Assembly (NCBI RefSeq): GCF_001623525.1
Contig: NZ_CP015225.1
Span: 248,001 to 312,000, forward strand
DNA: 64,000 bases
Direction: 5' to 3'
Source of the DNA: Pseudomonas fluorescens
GTDB lineage: Bacteria; Pseudomonadota; Gammaproteobacteria; Pseudomonadales; Pseudomonadaceae
Made by a program: the position numbers and the translations under genes. The notes under the pieces are model-generated. The model was not told the origin of the DNA, searched no databases, and saw nothing but the letters and a program-made list of their open reading frames with translations. This document shows positions 35,401 to 44,417 of this stretch, one piece after another (the stretch's first letter is position 1; every line of letters starts with the position of its first letter).

Positions 35401-35581
35401 TAGCGGTGCCGGTTCCGCCGGACGTCAGGCCATTGGTACCGGTGTGCTGGGCGGCATGTTGTCCGCCACGGTGTTGGGGATCTTCTTCGTTCCTTTGTTT
35501 TTTGTGCAGATTCGCCGACGTTTCGGTCGCGTTTCCACGGTTTCGACCTCTGTTCCATCCGCCCAGTCAGGTGACGCATGA
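32435..35581 (+). CDS. RND multidrug efflux permease, HAE1 family (MexB/AcrB-like)
   Basis: The 1048-residue protein starts [20 protein letters not shown], as HAE1 pumps do. It has twelve membrane helices, two large periplasmic loops, the proton-relay aspartates in [18 protein letters not shown], and a lysine in helix 10 ([17 protein letters not shown]). Length is normal. It exports hydrophobic or amphiphilic drugs or solvents using the proton gradient. It is between the adaptor and the channel; its stop overlaps the channel start by 4 bp. Substrates cannot be told; it resembles MexB-like more than MexD-like pumps. Confidence 0.95.
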   Translation: MARFFIDRPIFAWVIAIVIMLAGALSISQLPLEQYPDIAPPTVRISATYTGASAKTVEDSVTQVIEQQMKGLDNLTYMSASSSSDGSASISLTFTAGTNPDVAQMQVQNKLQQAESRLPQSVQSEGLTVTKGGSDFLMIAALASDNPSVTGTQIGDYISSTLLDSISRIDGVGDVQTLGSGYAMRIWLDPALLEKYALMPSDVSTALEAQNTEVSAGQLGAMPAVKGQQLNATISARSKLQTVEEFRNVVVKSTSDGAVVLLGDVARVELGSESYDVSSALNGKPAAAMGVQLAAGANALNVGEAVKAKLKELEAFYPTELQLKNVIAYDTTPFVSLSIEEVVKSLGEAIVLVVLIMFLFLQNLRATLIPAITVPVVLLGTFGVLALFGYSINTLTMFAMVLAIGLLVDDAIVVVENVERVMGEQGLSALDATRQSMDEITSALVGIALVLSAVFIPMAFFGGSTGVIYRQFSVTIVSAMVLSVLVAMTLTPALCATLLKPSDGQGHGAQRGFFGWFNRTFERAAEAYKRQVGGILQRGRVGWLVYGLVLLLMAVGYFSLPTSFLPDEDQGILMAQVQLPVGATDSRTQAVVKQFESYLLEQPEVEALISISGLGMNGNSQNSARAFIRLKDWSERTGAGQDAASFAQRATMALSSIGDANVFVMQPPAVRGLGQTSGFDLQLKDLAGLGHDTLVAAREKLIELANQDPRLLGVRSNGLDDAPQLKVSIDDRKAGALSLSTSDINTTLSTALGGTYVNDFLNQGRVKKVYVQGEAAARMQAADLEHWFVRNSNDEMVPFSSFASSSWSYGSPLLERYNGNASLEVVGDPAPGVSSGDAMDAVQALVKQLPEGIGYEWTGQSYQLRLSGSQAPLLYGISVLFVFLCLAALYESWSVPFSVMLVVPLGVVGAVLATRVSGLSNDVYFQVGLLTTVGLAAKNAILIVEFAKHLQEQGNSLREATLIAVRQRLRPILMTSLAFMFGVLPLALSSGAGSAGRQAIGTGVLGGMLSATVLGIFFVPLFFVQIRRRFGRVSTVSTSVPSAQSGDA

Positions 35582-36975
35582 TCAAATTTCGCTGGCCATT
35601 GCTGGCCATCCTCACGCTGTTCGGTGGCTGCATGAATCTGGCGCCGCAGTATGAACGCCCTGAGGCGCCAGTCTCCGAGCAATGGCTGCCGGCTGCCAGC
35701 ACGCCCAAGGGCGAGGTGAGTGCCGACATCGAGTGGCAGAATTTTTTCACCGACAGCCGCCTGGCGCGCTTGCAGTCCCTGGCGCTGAGCAACAACCGCG
35801 ACCTGCGCCTGGCGGTCCTGAACGTTGAAAAGGCCCAGGCGCAATACCGCATCCAGCGCGCCGAGTCCTTGCCTTCGATCGATGCGAGTGTCAGTGGCAC
35901 TCACAGTCGCACGCCCGGCTCGTTGTCCAACACGGGCTCGGCGGCCACCACCCATGACTACAGTGCGCAACTGGGGTTGAGCAGCTATGAAGTGGATCTG
36001 TTCGGACGGGTGCAGAACCTTCAGGACGAAGCCCTGGAGGACTATCTGTCCTTGACCGAAACCCGACGCAGCACGCAGATCAGCCTGGTGGCCGAAGTGG
36101 CGACGGCCTGGCTGACCCTGGCGGCCGACAACGAGCGTCTGCACTTGGCCCAGGAGACCTTGCGCAGCCAGCAGGCGACCTACGAACTGACTCAACGCAG
36201 CCACGCCCTGGGCGGCTCCTCCGGTCTGTCCGTGGCCCAGGCGCAAACTACCGTGGAGTCGGCGCGGGTCGACGCAGCGGCGTATGAAAGCCAGATCCTG
36301 CAGGATCGCAACGCCCTGCGGCTGCTGGTGGGCAGCGACATTCCCGAAGAATTGTTGCCGGGTGCTTACCTGGAATCGGCCGCGGCGCTGGTGCAGGTGC
36401 CGGCAGAGCTGCCTTCCAGCCTGTTGCAACGACGCCCCGATGTGCTGGCCGCCGAGCACACGCTCAAGTCGGCCAATATCGACATCGGTGCCGCCCGTGC
36501 GGCGTTCTTTCCCAGCATCAGCCTGACGGCCAATGCCGGTTCCTCAAGCTCGGCCCTGTCCGGCCTGTTCAAGTCCGGCAGTGGCGCCTGGACGTTTGCC
36601 CCGAGCATCAGCCTGCCGATCTTCGATGCCGGCAGTAACCGCGCGACGCTGGACTCGGCCAAGACCGAGCGCGAGATCCAGGTGCAGACCTACCAGCAAA
36701 CACTGCAGAGCGCCTTCAAGGAAGTGGCCGATGCCCTGGCGGAGCGCAGCACGCTGGATCGCCGTATCGAGGCCCAACAGGCGTTGACTGACGCCAGCCG
36801 CAAGAGCTTCGAACTCTCCGACGCTTTGTACCGTGGTGGTTCGCAAAGCTATCTCGAAGCCCTCGACGCCCAGCGCTCTCTGTACAGCGCGCAGCAGGAC
36901 CTGATCACCTTGCGCCTGACCGAGCAGAGCAACCGTGTGACGTTGTACAAGGTGATGGGCGGCGGCTGGAATTAA
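35578..36975 (+). CDS. Outer-membrane efflux lipoprotein (OprM/NodT family)
   Basis: The 465-residue protein has a lipobox LFGGC (Cys 18), then the [16 protein letters not shown] start common to OprM-type channels. Two tandem OEP repeats of long helices and strands follow ([21 protein letters not shown] and its second copy), with [19 protein letters not shown] in the first. It forms the trimeric exit duct of the pump. It is the last gene of the operon; REP-like repeats follow within 45 bp. Confidence 0.93.
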   Translation: MIKFRWPLLAILTLFGGCMNLAPQYERPEAPVSEQWLPAASTPKGEVSADIEWQNFFTDSRLARLQSLALSNNRDLRLAVLNVEKAQAQYRIQRAESLPSIDASVSGTHSRTPGSLSNTGSAATTHDYSAQLGLSSYEVDLFGRVQNLQDEALEDYLSLTETRRSTQISLVAEVATAWLTLAADNERLHLAQETLRSQQATYELTQRSHALGGSSGLSVAQAQTTVESARVDAAAYESQILQDRNALRLLVGSDIPEELLPGAYLESAAALVQVPAELPSSLLQRRPDVLAAEHTLKSANIDIGAARAAFFPSISLTANAGSSSSALSGLFKSGSGAWTFAPSISLPIFDAGSNRATLDSAKTEREIQVQTYQQTLQSAFKEVADALAERSTLDRRIEAQQALTDASRKSFELSDALYRGGSQSYLEALDAQRSLYSAQQDLITLRLTEQSNRVTLYKVMGGGWN

Positions 36976-37016
36976 GGAGTGCTCTGGGAGGAGTACCTGT
37001 GAGAGCCAAGCCCCCT

Positions 37017-37108
37017 TGTGGGAGCCGAGCTTGCTCGCGATAGCGTCAGCAGATTCACCATCCCTGCCAACTGACTCACCGCCATCGCGAGCAAGCTCAG
37101 TTCCCACA
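37017..37108. repeat. REP-like imperfect inverted repeat after efflux operon
   Basis: Arms at 37017-37041 and 37084-37108 share the ATCGCGAGCAAGCTC core in opposite orientation with a few mismatches. They lie between the convergent efflux operon and the AraC-type regulator and probably act as an intergenic REP doublet. Confidence 0.7.
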
Positions 37109-37150
37109 GGAGATTTGTGGTGAACAGCGAATCCATGCCTCCCCGAACCG

Positions 37151-37185
37151 CCCTGTGGCAGTGAGCAGGCTCAGCTCCCACAGGG
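37151..37185. repeat. Degenerate REP half-element
   Basis: CCCTGTGG at 37151-37158 pairs with CCACAGGG near 37178-37185 around a GAGCAGGCTC core. It looks like a decayed third copy next to the REP doublet at 37017-37108. No gene is seen between 36976 and 37217. Confidence 0.5.
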
Positions 37186-37217
37186 GATATGGTGAACCCA
37201 GATGAATTGGACCAGGC

Positions 37218-38216
37218 TCAAGCCGCCGTCGATTTTTCCCGGCTGTCACTCGCGGTGTCGCGGAACAGCCGGGGCGACATGCCGAACGTCGATTTGAAAT
37301 GCCGGCTGAAGTGGGAGCTGCTGCCATAGCCCCAGGCGTAGGCGATCTCGGTGAGCGAGCGGTGGGCATGTTCCCGGTTGCGCAGGTCTTCGGCACAACG
37401 TGACAGGCGCCGCTGCCAGATGTATTCGCTGACACTGCACCCCAGTTCATCCTGGAAGGCGCGGTGCAGGCTGCGGACCGAGCACTGTTCGGCGTTGGCG
37501 ATGCGTTCGATGGTCAGGTCGCGGTCGGCCAGGTGGCGTTCGATGTACGCCTTGAGGCGGTTCTGCTTGAAGAAGCGGAAGTCGTGTTCGAGTTGCTTTT
37601 CTTCCTGTTTGTTCTTCAGCGCGTTATCCAGCAGCCCGGTGATGCTGTCACCGATCAGCCCGGCCGAATGGTTGTTCAGCAAGGGGTACTGATTGTAGGC
37701 ATCGCTGATCAGGTGCATGAGCATCCGCCCCAGTCCATTGCGACCGTTAAGGTGCATGTCGCCGGTTTGCGCCACCTGCCCGGATGCCCCTTGGAACAGC
37801 AGGATGAAATGTTCGCAACCTTGCGTGCTGGTCACATTGAAAGGTTTGCCGCAGTCCACCAGGAGCATTTCGTCAGGGGCCAGCACGCTGCTTTGCCGGC
37901 CCTGCTCGAAATGACTGACGCCAGCCACCTGCATGATCAACATGCGCGGCGTATCGAGGGCGTCGACCGCCTTGCTCAGGTGGCGCGAATATCGATGGGC
38001 GCTGGCGGTCATTCGACAGAAACGCAGCTGGCCCAGGTCCCCGTACTCCAGCCGACCCTGGAAATTGCTGTCATGCAACGGGTCGATGAACGTCGATTCC
38101 AGCCGTTTTATATAGTCCGGCGTACGCCCCAGGTGATCGCTCATGAACTCTTTCCATTTCATCAGGCGATCGGAGCGAACAACCTGATCGGTGGACACGC
38201 AGGCTAAATGGTTCAT
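37218..38216 (-). CDS. AraC/XylS-family transcriptional regulator
   Basis: A 332-residue regulator has an N-terminal AraC-binding-like domain (about 40-200) and a C-terminal double helix-turn-helix. The second domain holds IERIANAEQCSVRSLHRAFQ and SLTEIAYAWGYGSSSHFSRH, followed by FKSTFGMSPRLFRDT. This is the XylS/FeaR-like type that often activates aromatic or amine catabolic genes. It lies downstream of, and in the same direction as, the aldehyde dehydrogenase gene, so it may be the last gene of the catabolic operon or separately expressed from the 88-bp gap. Candidate effectors are aromatic aldehydes or acids. Confidence 0.9.
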   Translation of the reverse strand: MNHLACVSTDQVVRSDRLMKWKEFMSDHLGRTPDYIKRLESTFIDPLHDSNFQGRLEYGDLGQLRFCRMTASAHRYSRHLSKAVDALDTPRMLIMQVAGVSHFEQGRQSSVLAPDEMLLVDCGKPFNVTSTQGCEHFILLFQGASGQVAQTGDMHLNGRNGLGRMLMHLISDAYNQYPLLNNHSAGLIGDSITGLLDNALKNKQEEKQLEHDFRFFKQNRLKAYIERHLADRDLTIERIANAEQCSVRSLHRAFQDELGCSVSEYIWQRRLSRCAEDLRNREHAHRSLTEIAYAWGYGSSSHFSRHFKSTFGMSPRLFRDTASDSREKSTAA

Positions 38217-38246
38217 TTTTCGCCTCTATTTATTATTGTTTTCTGA

Positions 38247-38280
38247 CGGATCGGGCAAAGGGGTCGATTTGCCCGATCCG
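38247..38280. terminator. Strong hairpin between aldehyde dehydrogenase and AraC genes
   Basis: A perfect 13-bp stem (CGGATCGGGCAAA and its complement) with an 8-base loop lies between the two genes. Neither side has a clear T-tract, so it may terminate weakly, slow ribonucleases, or be a binding site rather than a simple Rho-independent terminator. Confidence 0.45.
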
Positions 38281-38304
38281 GGCCTGATCAAGGGGGTCAC
38301 AGAC

Positions 38305-39783
38305 TCAGAACGGGTAGTGATGGCCTCCGGGCTGCCAGGTCACCCAATGGGCACGGGTAAACTCATCCAGGGCATAGTGACCGTTGAAGCGACCGAGGCC
38401 GGAATTTTTTTCACCACCGAACGGGGCATTGGGTTGGTCATCGACGGTGATGTCGTTGATATGGGTCATGCCCGCCACAATGCCACGGGCGAAGTTCAAG
38501 CCACGGGCCATGTCCCGGGTGAACACGGCGCTGGACAGGCCATACTCGCTGGCGTTCGCCAACGCCAATGCATGGGTTTCGTTTTCTGCGACCAGCAGCG
38601 GCAGCAGGGGGCCGAACGTTTCATCGCGGGCCAGTTCCTGATCGGCTCCTACTTCGCCGAACACATGGGCAGGCAGCACCAGCCCGGATGCGGGGCCGCC
38701 GCAAAGCTGCTTGAGGCCGGCACTCCGGGCGCCGTCGAGCTTACGCAGCAGGCCATCGAGCTGGCTCTGATTGACCACTGGCCCGATCACCGTGTCGGCC
38801 TTGGTCGGATCACCCGTCTTGAGGTTGCGCACGCGCTCCGCCACCAGCGACGCGAAATCGGCATACAGCGAGCGGTCGACAATCACTCGGTTGACGCTCA
38901 TGCAGATCTGGCCCTGGTGCAGGAAACGCCCGACCACCGCAGCGTGCGCCGCAACGTCAATGTCGGCGTCATCCAGCACCACCAGCGGCGCGTTGCCGCC
39001 CAGTTCCAGGGCCACGCGCTTGATGTGTTTGCCACCGGTGGCAATACGGCCGACATTGCGTCCCACATCCGTCGAACCGGTGAAGGAAATCAGGCTCGGC
39101 ACCGGGTGCTCGACAAAGGCATCGCCGATTTCCGAGCCTGCGCCGACCACCACGTTGAGCGAGCCCTCGGGGAAGCCGGCCTCTTCGAACAGGTGGGCAA
39201 TCAGCAGGCCGCCGGTCACCGCTGTGTCGCTGGCGGGCTTGAGCACGATCGTGTTGCCCAGGGCGAGTGCCGGCACCACCGAGCGCATGCTCAGGTACAG
39301 CGGGAAATTCCATGGACTGATCACACCCACCACACCCAAGGGTTCACGGAAGACAAAGCTCTGTTCGCCGGGCTTGTAGCTGGTCAGGATCCGACCTTCG
39401 ACCTGCATCGGCATCGTCGTGCATTCGCGCACCAGGTTCAGCGTGAACTGCCATTCCATGCTCGCCTTGATCCGGGTGCTGCCGGACTCGTGGATCAGCC
39501 AGTCGATGATTTCTTCGCGGCGGTTCTGGATGACCTGGGCGAGCTTTTCAAGTTGTGCGCCGCGCTGGGTGGGGTGCAGTTGTGCCCACGCTGCCTGTGC
39601 CTTTTGCGCCGCCTGATAGGCGTCGTCGAGATCGGCAATCGAGGCCAGGGGCATCTCCAGCAGTTGTTCGCCGTTGAAGGGGTTGCGGTCGTCCAGGCGG
39701 CGTGCGGAGCGTCCTGCACGCCAGGTGCCGTTGATGTATTGGTCGCCGTTGATGGCGTAGGGCGCGAGCGGTTGAGTCGTCAT
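38305..39783 (-). CDS. NAD(P)-dependent aldehyde dehydrogenase (benzaldehyde/vanillin-type)
   Basis: The 492-residue enzyme has N159 ([10 protein letters not shown]), the NAD-site GSTDVGR, general base E260 ([19 protein letters not shown]) and nucleophile C294 ([11 protein letters not shown]), so all catalytic residues are present. It ends in [13 protein letters not shown]. It oxidises an aldehyde to the acid in the cytoplasm. The sequence style resembles aromatic aldehyde dehydrogenases, which fits the nearby carotenoid-oxygenase-type enzyme that releases aromatic aldehydes. It is 74 bp downstream of the extradiol dioxygenase gene on the same strand. Confidence 0.92.
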   Translation of the reverse strand: MTTQPLAPYAINGDQYINGTWRAGRSARRLDDRNPFNGEQLLEMPLASIADLDDAYQAAQKAQAAWAQLHPTQRGAQLEKLAQVIQNRREEIIDWLIHESGSTRIKASMEWQFTLNLVRECTTMPMQVEGRILTSYKPGEQSFVFREPLGVVGVISPWNFPLYLSMRSVVPALALGNTIVLKPASDTAVTGGLLIAHLFEEAGFPEGSLNVVVGAGSEIGDAFVEHPVPSLISFTGSTDVGRNVGRIATGGKHIKRVALELGGNAPLVVLDDADIDVAAHAAVVGRFLHQGQICMSVNRVIVDRSLYADFASLVAERVRNLKTGDPTKADTVIGPVVNQSQLDGLLRKLDGARSAGLKQLCGGPASGLVLPAHVFGEVGADQELARDETFGPLLPLLVAENETHALALANASEYGLSSAVFTRDMARGLNFARGIVAGMTHINDITVDDQPNAPFGGEKNSGLGRFNGHYALDEFTRAHWVTWQPGGHHYPF

Positions 39784-39857
39784 GGTCTTTTACCTTTGGA
39801 GGCAGGTGGTCGCCTCGTTTAGAAATCAAGGGGGCAAACGCCGATGGGGAAAACTGC

Positions 39858-40706
39858 TCAGCTCCTGATCCAGGCGCGGCCCCAGGAATTGAGTGTGTAT
39901 TCCTCCTGTGCCCAGACACCGGGCTGGCGGTTGGCATCGGTGACTTCCAGCTCAGCCGAGAACTCCAGGCGGTTGCGATCGGCATCGACCACCATGAAGA
40001 ACAGGTTGTTGCCCGGCCCATGTCGGCCGGGCCCGAAGAAAATGGTGATGCGCTCCTTGGCGAAGCGATCACCCCAGTCGCGGATGTCATTCCATTCGTT
40101 GGTTTCGTAACAGTGGTGATCCCACTCGTTTTTCGAACCGCGGAAAAACGCCAAGGTGTGGTGCTCGTCGTCCGAGCGCAGGAAGCACGTCATCAGTTGG
40201 CCGGTCTGCTCATCCACGACATTGTCCGAAACAGTGAAGCCCACCGTGTTGACGTAGAAATCGATCATGGCTTCCAGCTCCGTGGTCTGGAACACCACGT
40301 GTTGCAAGCGGCCGGGCATGCCTTGGCCCGAGGCCTGGAGAGCGGGCTGAGCGACGCCAAATATCGTTTGCCGGCCCTGGGGATCACGGATCAGGAAAGC
40401 CCCCGTTTCGAGCAGCGGCGAGTCGAGCTCTTCGATGACGCAACCGTTGCCGAGCAGGCGAACCCGCAGTGTTTGCAGGCGAGGCTGACTGCCCAGGTCG
40501 AACGCTGCCGCGAGCAGGCCGCTGTGGTCGGCGGGAGACACGAGCATGGCGCGTTGCGGGCCGCTGAGCATCCAGCTGCCATCGGCTTGCGCCTGGCTGT
40601 CCATGTCCAGCATCCGTCGATAGAAATCGATTTGCCGTTGCGCGTCCTTGCTCGCCAGGTGCAGGTAGCACAGGCGTGCAGGTGTGGAAGTCTGGAGTGT
40701 TTGCAT
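39858..40706 (-). CDS. VOC-family extradiol (meta-cleavage) dioxygenase
   Basis: ATG 40706 follows AGAGGTGG and gives 282 residues; the longer frame to 40919 is a shadow over the hydroxylase. Two VOC modules are visible. In the second, H136 (RLQHVVFQ), H197 or H198 (EWDHHCYET) and E248 (RNRLEFSAE) are spaced like the iron ligands of BphC-type catechol dioxygenases, and H183 (DEHHTLAFF) matches the catalytic histidine position. It should open a catechol-like ring next to the hydroxyls. Gene order (hydroxylase, then this) supports ring cleavage of the hydroxylated product. Confidence 0.88.
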   Translation of the reverse strand: MQTLQTSTPARLCYLHLASKDAQRQIDFYRRMLDMDSQAQADGSWMLSGPQRAMLVSPADHSGLLAAAFDLGSQPRLQTLRVRLLGNGCVIEELDSPLLETGAFLIRDPQGRQTIFGVAQPALQASGQGMPGRLQHVVFQTTELEAMIDFYVNTVGFTVSDNVVDEQTGQLMTCFLRSDDEHHTLAFFRGSKNEWDHHCYETNEWNDIRDWGDRFAKERITIFFGPGRHGPGNNLFFMVVDADRNRLEFSAELEVTDANRQPGVWAQEEYTLNSWGRAWIRS

Positions 40707-40728
40707 AACCACCTCTGTGCTTGAAGGT

Positions 40729-42375
40729 TTAATGAAAGACGGGCGCGATGCTCGGCTCGATTGCGCTGCTGTGGGCCTCGGCGATGCCGAACAGCGACTG
40801 CAACGATTCGGCGGCCCGGATTTCGGTGGCCTTGTCGAAAATCGCGGCGATATAGCGATCCGGGCGCAGCAACAGGAACGGGTGCGAATCGCCCAGCAGG
40901 GTTTTGAGCTGGCCTTCACGGTCCTGGAGCACCGTGCAGCCGGGGATCGACGGCATGGCCTGGACGGACGCGGGCAGGATCAGGATGCGCCTGGCTTCAA
41001 GGTGGCTCCAGAGGCCATGCTTGAGTTCATCGATACGTTGGCGGGTCGGGTCGCCGTATTGAATCAAGGCGAAGCCGGCGCCGATGGCGTCATCGAGCAG
41101 GCGTTCCTGGTCGTGGGCGTCGGTGAGCATCGGTTGCGGGAACATGTGTCCGCAGGACAACGTGCCTGCTTGTCCCTCGGTCAGCACCAGGCCCCGGGTG
41201 AAACGGGGTTTGGGCTTGAAGCGCATTTGCAGGAAATAATCGCGCAACGGCGGCAACAGGCCGATCAAGGCGAATGCGCCACTGATCAGGCGAGCGCGCA
41301 GGACGGTGGCCGGTGCCATGACCACGCCGAGGTTCAAGGCCAACTTGATCAATGCCCACGCATGATCACGACGCTCGCTTTCGTAGGACAGCAGTGCGCT
41401 TTCCGCCATTTTTCCCTTCAACACGCCGACCAGCTTCCAGCCCAGGTTGTGGGCATCGCGAACGCCGCTGTTCATGCCTTGCCCGGCATAGGGCGGGGTC
41501 AGGTGAGCGGCGTCGCCGGCGAGAAACACCCGCTGCACCTGCCACCGCTCGGCGACCCGGGCATGGAAGGTGTAGACCGTCTTGCGCACGATGGAAACCG
41601 GCGCGTCACTCTTGAAGGGGCGCAGCAATGCTTGCAGGCAGGTTTCGTCGAGCACCTGTTCGTCCGTTTCATCGGGTTTGAGCAGGAACTCGAATCGGCG
41701 CGTACGGTGAGGGCCGGGCACTTCCACTACCGGGCGCCTGGCGTCGCAATACACGCGGGTCTGCCAGAAGGGGTCGTCGTCCTGGTCAGTATCGACCACC
41801 AGCCAGCGCGAGGAGAAGCTCGAGCCGACCATCTCGATCCCAAGTTGCTTGCGCACCGGGCTACGGCCACCGTCGCAGGCCACCAGGTAAGCTGCGTGGA
41901 CTTCCATCAGTTGCCCTTCGGCGTCACGCACCAGCGCGCATACGCCGTGTGGGTCCTGGGTGAATTCCACCAGCTCGTGGCTGAACCGAGCCGTCAGGCT
42001 GGCAAAACGTTCGAGGCCTCGCCTGAGGGTGTTTTCAAACAGCGGTTGGCGAAACGCGTTGCGCTTGGGGAAGCCATACAGCTTGCCGGTCGGCTCGACC
42101 TTGCCGAAGCAGCGACCGCCGGGCCGGGTGAAGTAATGCACGCCGTAGCCGGGCACGACATCACGCAGCACAGCAGCATCGAGCCCGATGGCCTGCATGG
42201 TGCGCAAGGACTCGTCATCGATTGAAACCGCCCGCGGCTCGGTCACGGTGCCCGGCTTGCGATCGATGATCAGGGTGTCCACATCGGCTTGGCCGAGCAG
42301 GTTGGCCAGGGTCAGCCCGGTAGGGCCGGCACCGATGATCAGGACCTGGGTGTTGATGCGTTTGAGGGTTGTCAT
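40729..42375 (-). CDS. FAD-dependent aromatic hydroxylase (MhpA-like)
   Basis: The 548-residue flavoprotein monooxygenase has the FAD fingerprint GAGPTG (residues 15-20), the second FAD/NADPH motif near 165-180 (LVACDGGRSPVRKQLGI) and the GD motif FLAGDAAHLTPPYAGQGMNS. A thioredoxin-like C-terminal domain follows, as in MhpA. Enzymes of this group add a hydroxyl to phenolic rings to give a catechol or trihydroxy ring, consuming NAD(P)H and O2. It is followed 22 bp later by the extradiol dioxygenase, the usual pairing. Confidence 0.9.
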   Translation of the reverse strand: MTTLKRINTQVLIIGAGPTGLTLANLLGQADVDTLIIDRKPGTVTEPRAVSIDDESLRTMQAIGLDAAVLRDVVPGYGVHYFTRPGGRCFGKVEPTGKLYGFPKRNAFRQPLFENTLRRGLERFASLTARFSHELVEFTQDPHGVCALVRDAEGQLMEVHAAYLVACDGGRSPVRKQLGIEMVGSSFSSRWLVVDTDQDDDPFWQTRVYCDARRPVVEVPGPHRTRRFEFLLKPDETDEQVLDETCLQALLRPFKSDAPVSIVRKTVYTFHARVAERWQVQRVFLAGDAAHLTPPYAGQGMNSGVRDAHNLGWKLVGVLKGKMAESALLSYESERRDHAWALIKLALNLGVVMAPATVLRARLISGAFALIGLLPPLRDYFLQMRFKPKPRFTRGLVLTEGQAGTLSCGHMFPQPMLTDAHDQERLLDDAIGAGFALIQYGDPTRQRIDELKHGLWSHLEARRILILPASVQAMPSIPGCTVLQDREGQLKTLLGDSHPFLLLRPDRYIAAIFDKATEIRAAESLQSLFGIAEAHSSAIEPSIAPVFH

Positions 42376-42396
42376 TGTTATTCCCTTCCGGATGGC

Positions 42397-43218
42397 TCAG
42401 CCCAGTGGCTTGGCGCGGTTGGCGAGCGCAGCCATGCGTTGCGACAGTTCCTGCGCCAGGGCAAGGATCTGTTGCCCTTGTGTCTCTTCCTGGGCGCTGT
42501 CGCGTTCTCGTACCGGGCGCACGCAACTGATGCTGCCGACGACCTTGCCATCGCCGTCGAAGATCGGCGCGGCCAGGCCATAGACGCCCGCGTCGACTTC
42601 ACCTGCGCTGGCCACATAGCCTTGGCGACGCAGTTGCTGCAACGAGCGACGAAACGCTTCCCAGGTCTGGCCAAGTTGACTGGCGCGCACTTCATCGGGG
42701 TGATCGAGGAACAGTTGGCTGTGTTGGCGCGAGGTCATGTTGGCGAGGATCGCCTTGGACGTCGCTCCCAGGAACAAGGGCCTGGGTGAACCACGGGAGT
42801 AGCTGACCTCACTGAACAGGTCCCCGTGCTGGTGAATGCACACAACCTGATCCTTGAACAGCCGGCAGATCAGCCACACCTGATGTTCGCTCCACTGCGG
42901 GAAGCTGGGCTCAAGCGATTGTGCTGCGCGTACGAGGGGGTCGCTCAGGCGCAACTGGCGGTCCCAGGTAATGATTCGCGCGCCCAGGGCATAACGGCCG
43001 GCTTCGACCTGGAACAACAGGTTGGCCTCGGCCAATTCGCGCACGTAGCGGTAGATCGTCGAACGGGTAAAACCCAGGGCGCCGCCCATGTCGTCCACCG
43101 CCCAGATCGGGCTCTGTTCGGTGAACAGGTCGAGTACCCGCAACATGCGCTCCAGGCTCGAGCCTTTGCTGTCGCCATCCGGCTCGGGCAGGGCGTCAGG
43201 GGTGTGTAGGTTTTCCAT
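42397..43218 (-). CDS. IclR-family transcriptional regulator
   Basis: ATG 43218 gives 273 residues; the longer frame adds 28 arginine-rich shadow residues. The N-terminal winged helix (SSLERMLRVLDLFTEQSPIW, GFTRSTIYRYVRELAEANLL) and the C-terminal effector domain (GATSKAILANM, GEVDAGVYGLAAPIFDGDGKVVGSISCV) are clear. IclR proteins often control aromatic degradation genes. It sits inside the catabolic operon, two bases after the FAH-type gene, and is the obvious ligand of the operator at 44127-44173, giving autoregulation. Confidence 0.92.
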   Translation of the reverse strand: MENLHTPDALPEPDGDSKGSSLERMLRVLDLFTEQSPIWAVDDMGGALGFTRSTIYRYVRELAEANLLFQVEAGRYALGARIITWDRQLRLSDPLVRAAQSLEPSFPQWSEHQVWLICRLFKDQVVCIHQHGDLFSEVSYSRGSPRPLFLGATSKAILANMTSRQHSQLFLDHPDEVRASQLGQTWEAFRRSLQQLRRQGYVASAGEVDAGVYGLAAPIFDGDGKVVGSISCVRPVRERDSAQEETQGQQILALAQELSQRMAALANRAKPLG

Positions 43219-43220
43219 GC

Positions 43221-44072
43221 TTATTGCTCGTCCACGATGCTGTTGCGCAGGGTGCCGATTCGAGCGATCTCGATCTCGACTTCGTCGCCTGGTTTCATCC
43301 ACACCGGCGGCTCGCGGAACGCCCCGACGCCGCCAGTGGTGCCAGTGACAATCACATCGCCGGGGGCCAGTTCGGTGAAGGTGGAACAGTATTCGATCAG
43401 CTGGCGCACATCGAAAATCATGTCGCTGGTGCGGGTGTGCTGCATCACTTCGCCATTCAGGCGGGTGGTCAATTCCAGGTCCTGCGGGTCGCCGATCTCG
43501 TCGCCGGTCACCAGCCAGGGGCCGAACCCACCGGTGTTCGGGAAGTTCTTGCCGGGGACGAACTGAATGGTGTGCTTCTGCCAGTCGCGGACACTGCCGT
43601 CGTTGTAGCAGGCATAACCGGCGACGTAGTCCAGCGCGTCGGCGTGTTTGACGTGACGGGCCGCTTTACCGATCACCACCGCCAGCTCGCCCTCGAAATC
43701 AAGTTTGTGGGACGCGGTCGGGCGAACGATGGGTTGCAGGTGGGCGGTCTGGCTGTCGGCGAAGCGGGTAAAGATCATCGGATAGGTCGGCATTTCCCGA
43801 CCGGTTTCGCGCACGTGGGTGGCGTAGTTGATGCCGATGCACAGCACTTTGCCCGGGTTCGGGATCACCGGCAGGAACGTCACGTCAGCCAAGGGGATAC
43901 GCGGCAGGCGTGCCAGGCGCGCAGGGCTCAGTTCGTTCAGGCGGTTGTGGCCGATGGCCTGCTTGAGATCGCTGCCAAGGGTTGGCTTGAGCGATTCCAG
44001 GTCGATGACTTGATCACCTTCGACCACACCGTAGCTACTACGGCCTTGGACAATAAAGCTTGCGAGTTTCAT
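43221..44072 (-). CDS. Fumarylacetoacetate hydrolase-family protein
   Basis: ATG 44072 has AGGA eight bases upstream and gives 283 residues. The metal site residues E127, E129 (LDFEGELAVVIGK) and D158 (YNDGSVRDWQ) are in place, with KVLCIGINYATHVRETG before and GDVIVTGTTGGVGAFREPP after. Members hydrolyse or decarboxylate ring-fission products, such as acylpyruvates or 2-hydroxydienoates. As first gene of the operon it would process the product of the extradiol dioxygenase. The exact reaction (hydrolase or hydratase) is not decided by sequence. Confidence 0.92.
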   Translation of the reverse strand: MKLASFIVQGRSSYGVVEGDQVIDLESLKPTLGSDLKQAIGHNRLNELSPARLARLPRIPLADVTFLPVIPNPGKVLCIGINYATHVRETGREMPTYPMIFTRFADSQTAHLQPIVRPTASHKLDFEGELAVVIGKAARHVKHADALDYVAGYACYNDGSVRDWQKHTIQFVPGKNFPNTGGFGPWLVTGDEIGDPQDLELTTRLNGEVMQHTRTSDMIFDVRQLIEYCSTFTELAPGDVIVTGTTGGVGAFREPPVWMKPGDEVEIEIARIGTLRNSIVDEQ

Positions 44073-44109
44073 GGCGGTTCCTGGAGAGAGGGAGGGTGCA
44101 ATGAGGGTT

Positions 44110-44173
44110 AATCTAGTCTTGCTATAAAATCCTGTAAAGTAGGATTTATACAAAAATCCTAAAATATGGAATT
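44110..44173 (-). promoter_or_regulatory. Promoter of the aromatic operon with tandem IclR-type operator
   Basis: On the minus strand a -35 TTTACA (44138-44133) and a -10 TAGATT (44115-44110) are 17 bp apart, 38 bp upstream of the FAH-type start. The palindrome AAATCCT-N7-AGGATTT (44127-44147) covers the -35 box, and an imperfect second copy, AAATCCT-N7-GGAATTT (44154-44173), lies just upstream. Two sites one to two turns apart suit a dimer-of-dimers IclR regulator such as the one encoded at 42397. Confidence 0.6.
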
Positions 44174-44286
44174 TATGTATTTTTGGCGAGGCTGTACCTT
44201 TGGCGGACCTGGGGAGCAGAGGGAGGGGAGGCAGGCATCCACCGCAGATGGCAGGGGCCGCGAGAGGTGCGCAAAGGCTCTGAACG

Positions 44287-44376
44287 TGTGGGAGCGAGCT
44301 TGCTCGCGATGAGGCCAGCCAAGTTCAATACTCATGTAACTGAACCGCCGCCATCGCGAGCAAGCTCGCTCCCACA
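44287..44376. repeat. REP doublet between FAH-type and carotenoid oxygenase genes
   Basis: The 25-bp arms at 44287-44311 and 44352-44376 are perfect inverted copies with the core GAGCGAGCTTGCTCGCGATG, spaced by 40 bp. It separates the meta-cleavage operon from the gene set that starts upstream at 48131. The remaining 44174-44286 and 44377-44417 hold no visible gene. Confidence 0.85.
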
Positions 44377-44417
44377 GGGATTGTGCTTAATTGACGGGCA
44401 TCAGGGCCCGATGCCAA

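Noticed and set aside
38247..38280. Clear Rho-independent terminator for the aldehyde dehydrogenase operon
   Set aside because: The stem is strong but no T-run follows on either strand, so it is kept only as a hairpin with modest confidence.
44287..44376. Inverted repeat as a phage or transposon end
   Set aside because: It has the GAGCAAGCTC REP core seen four more times in the window and no transposase or target duplication nearby.
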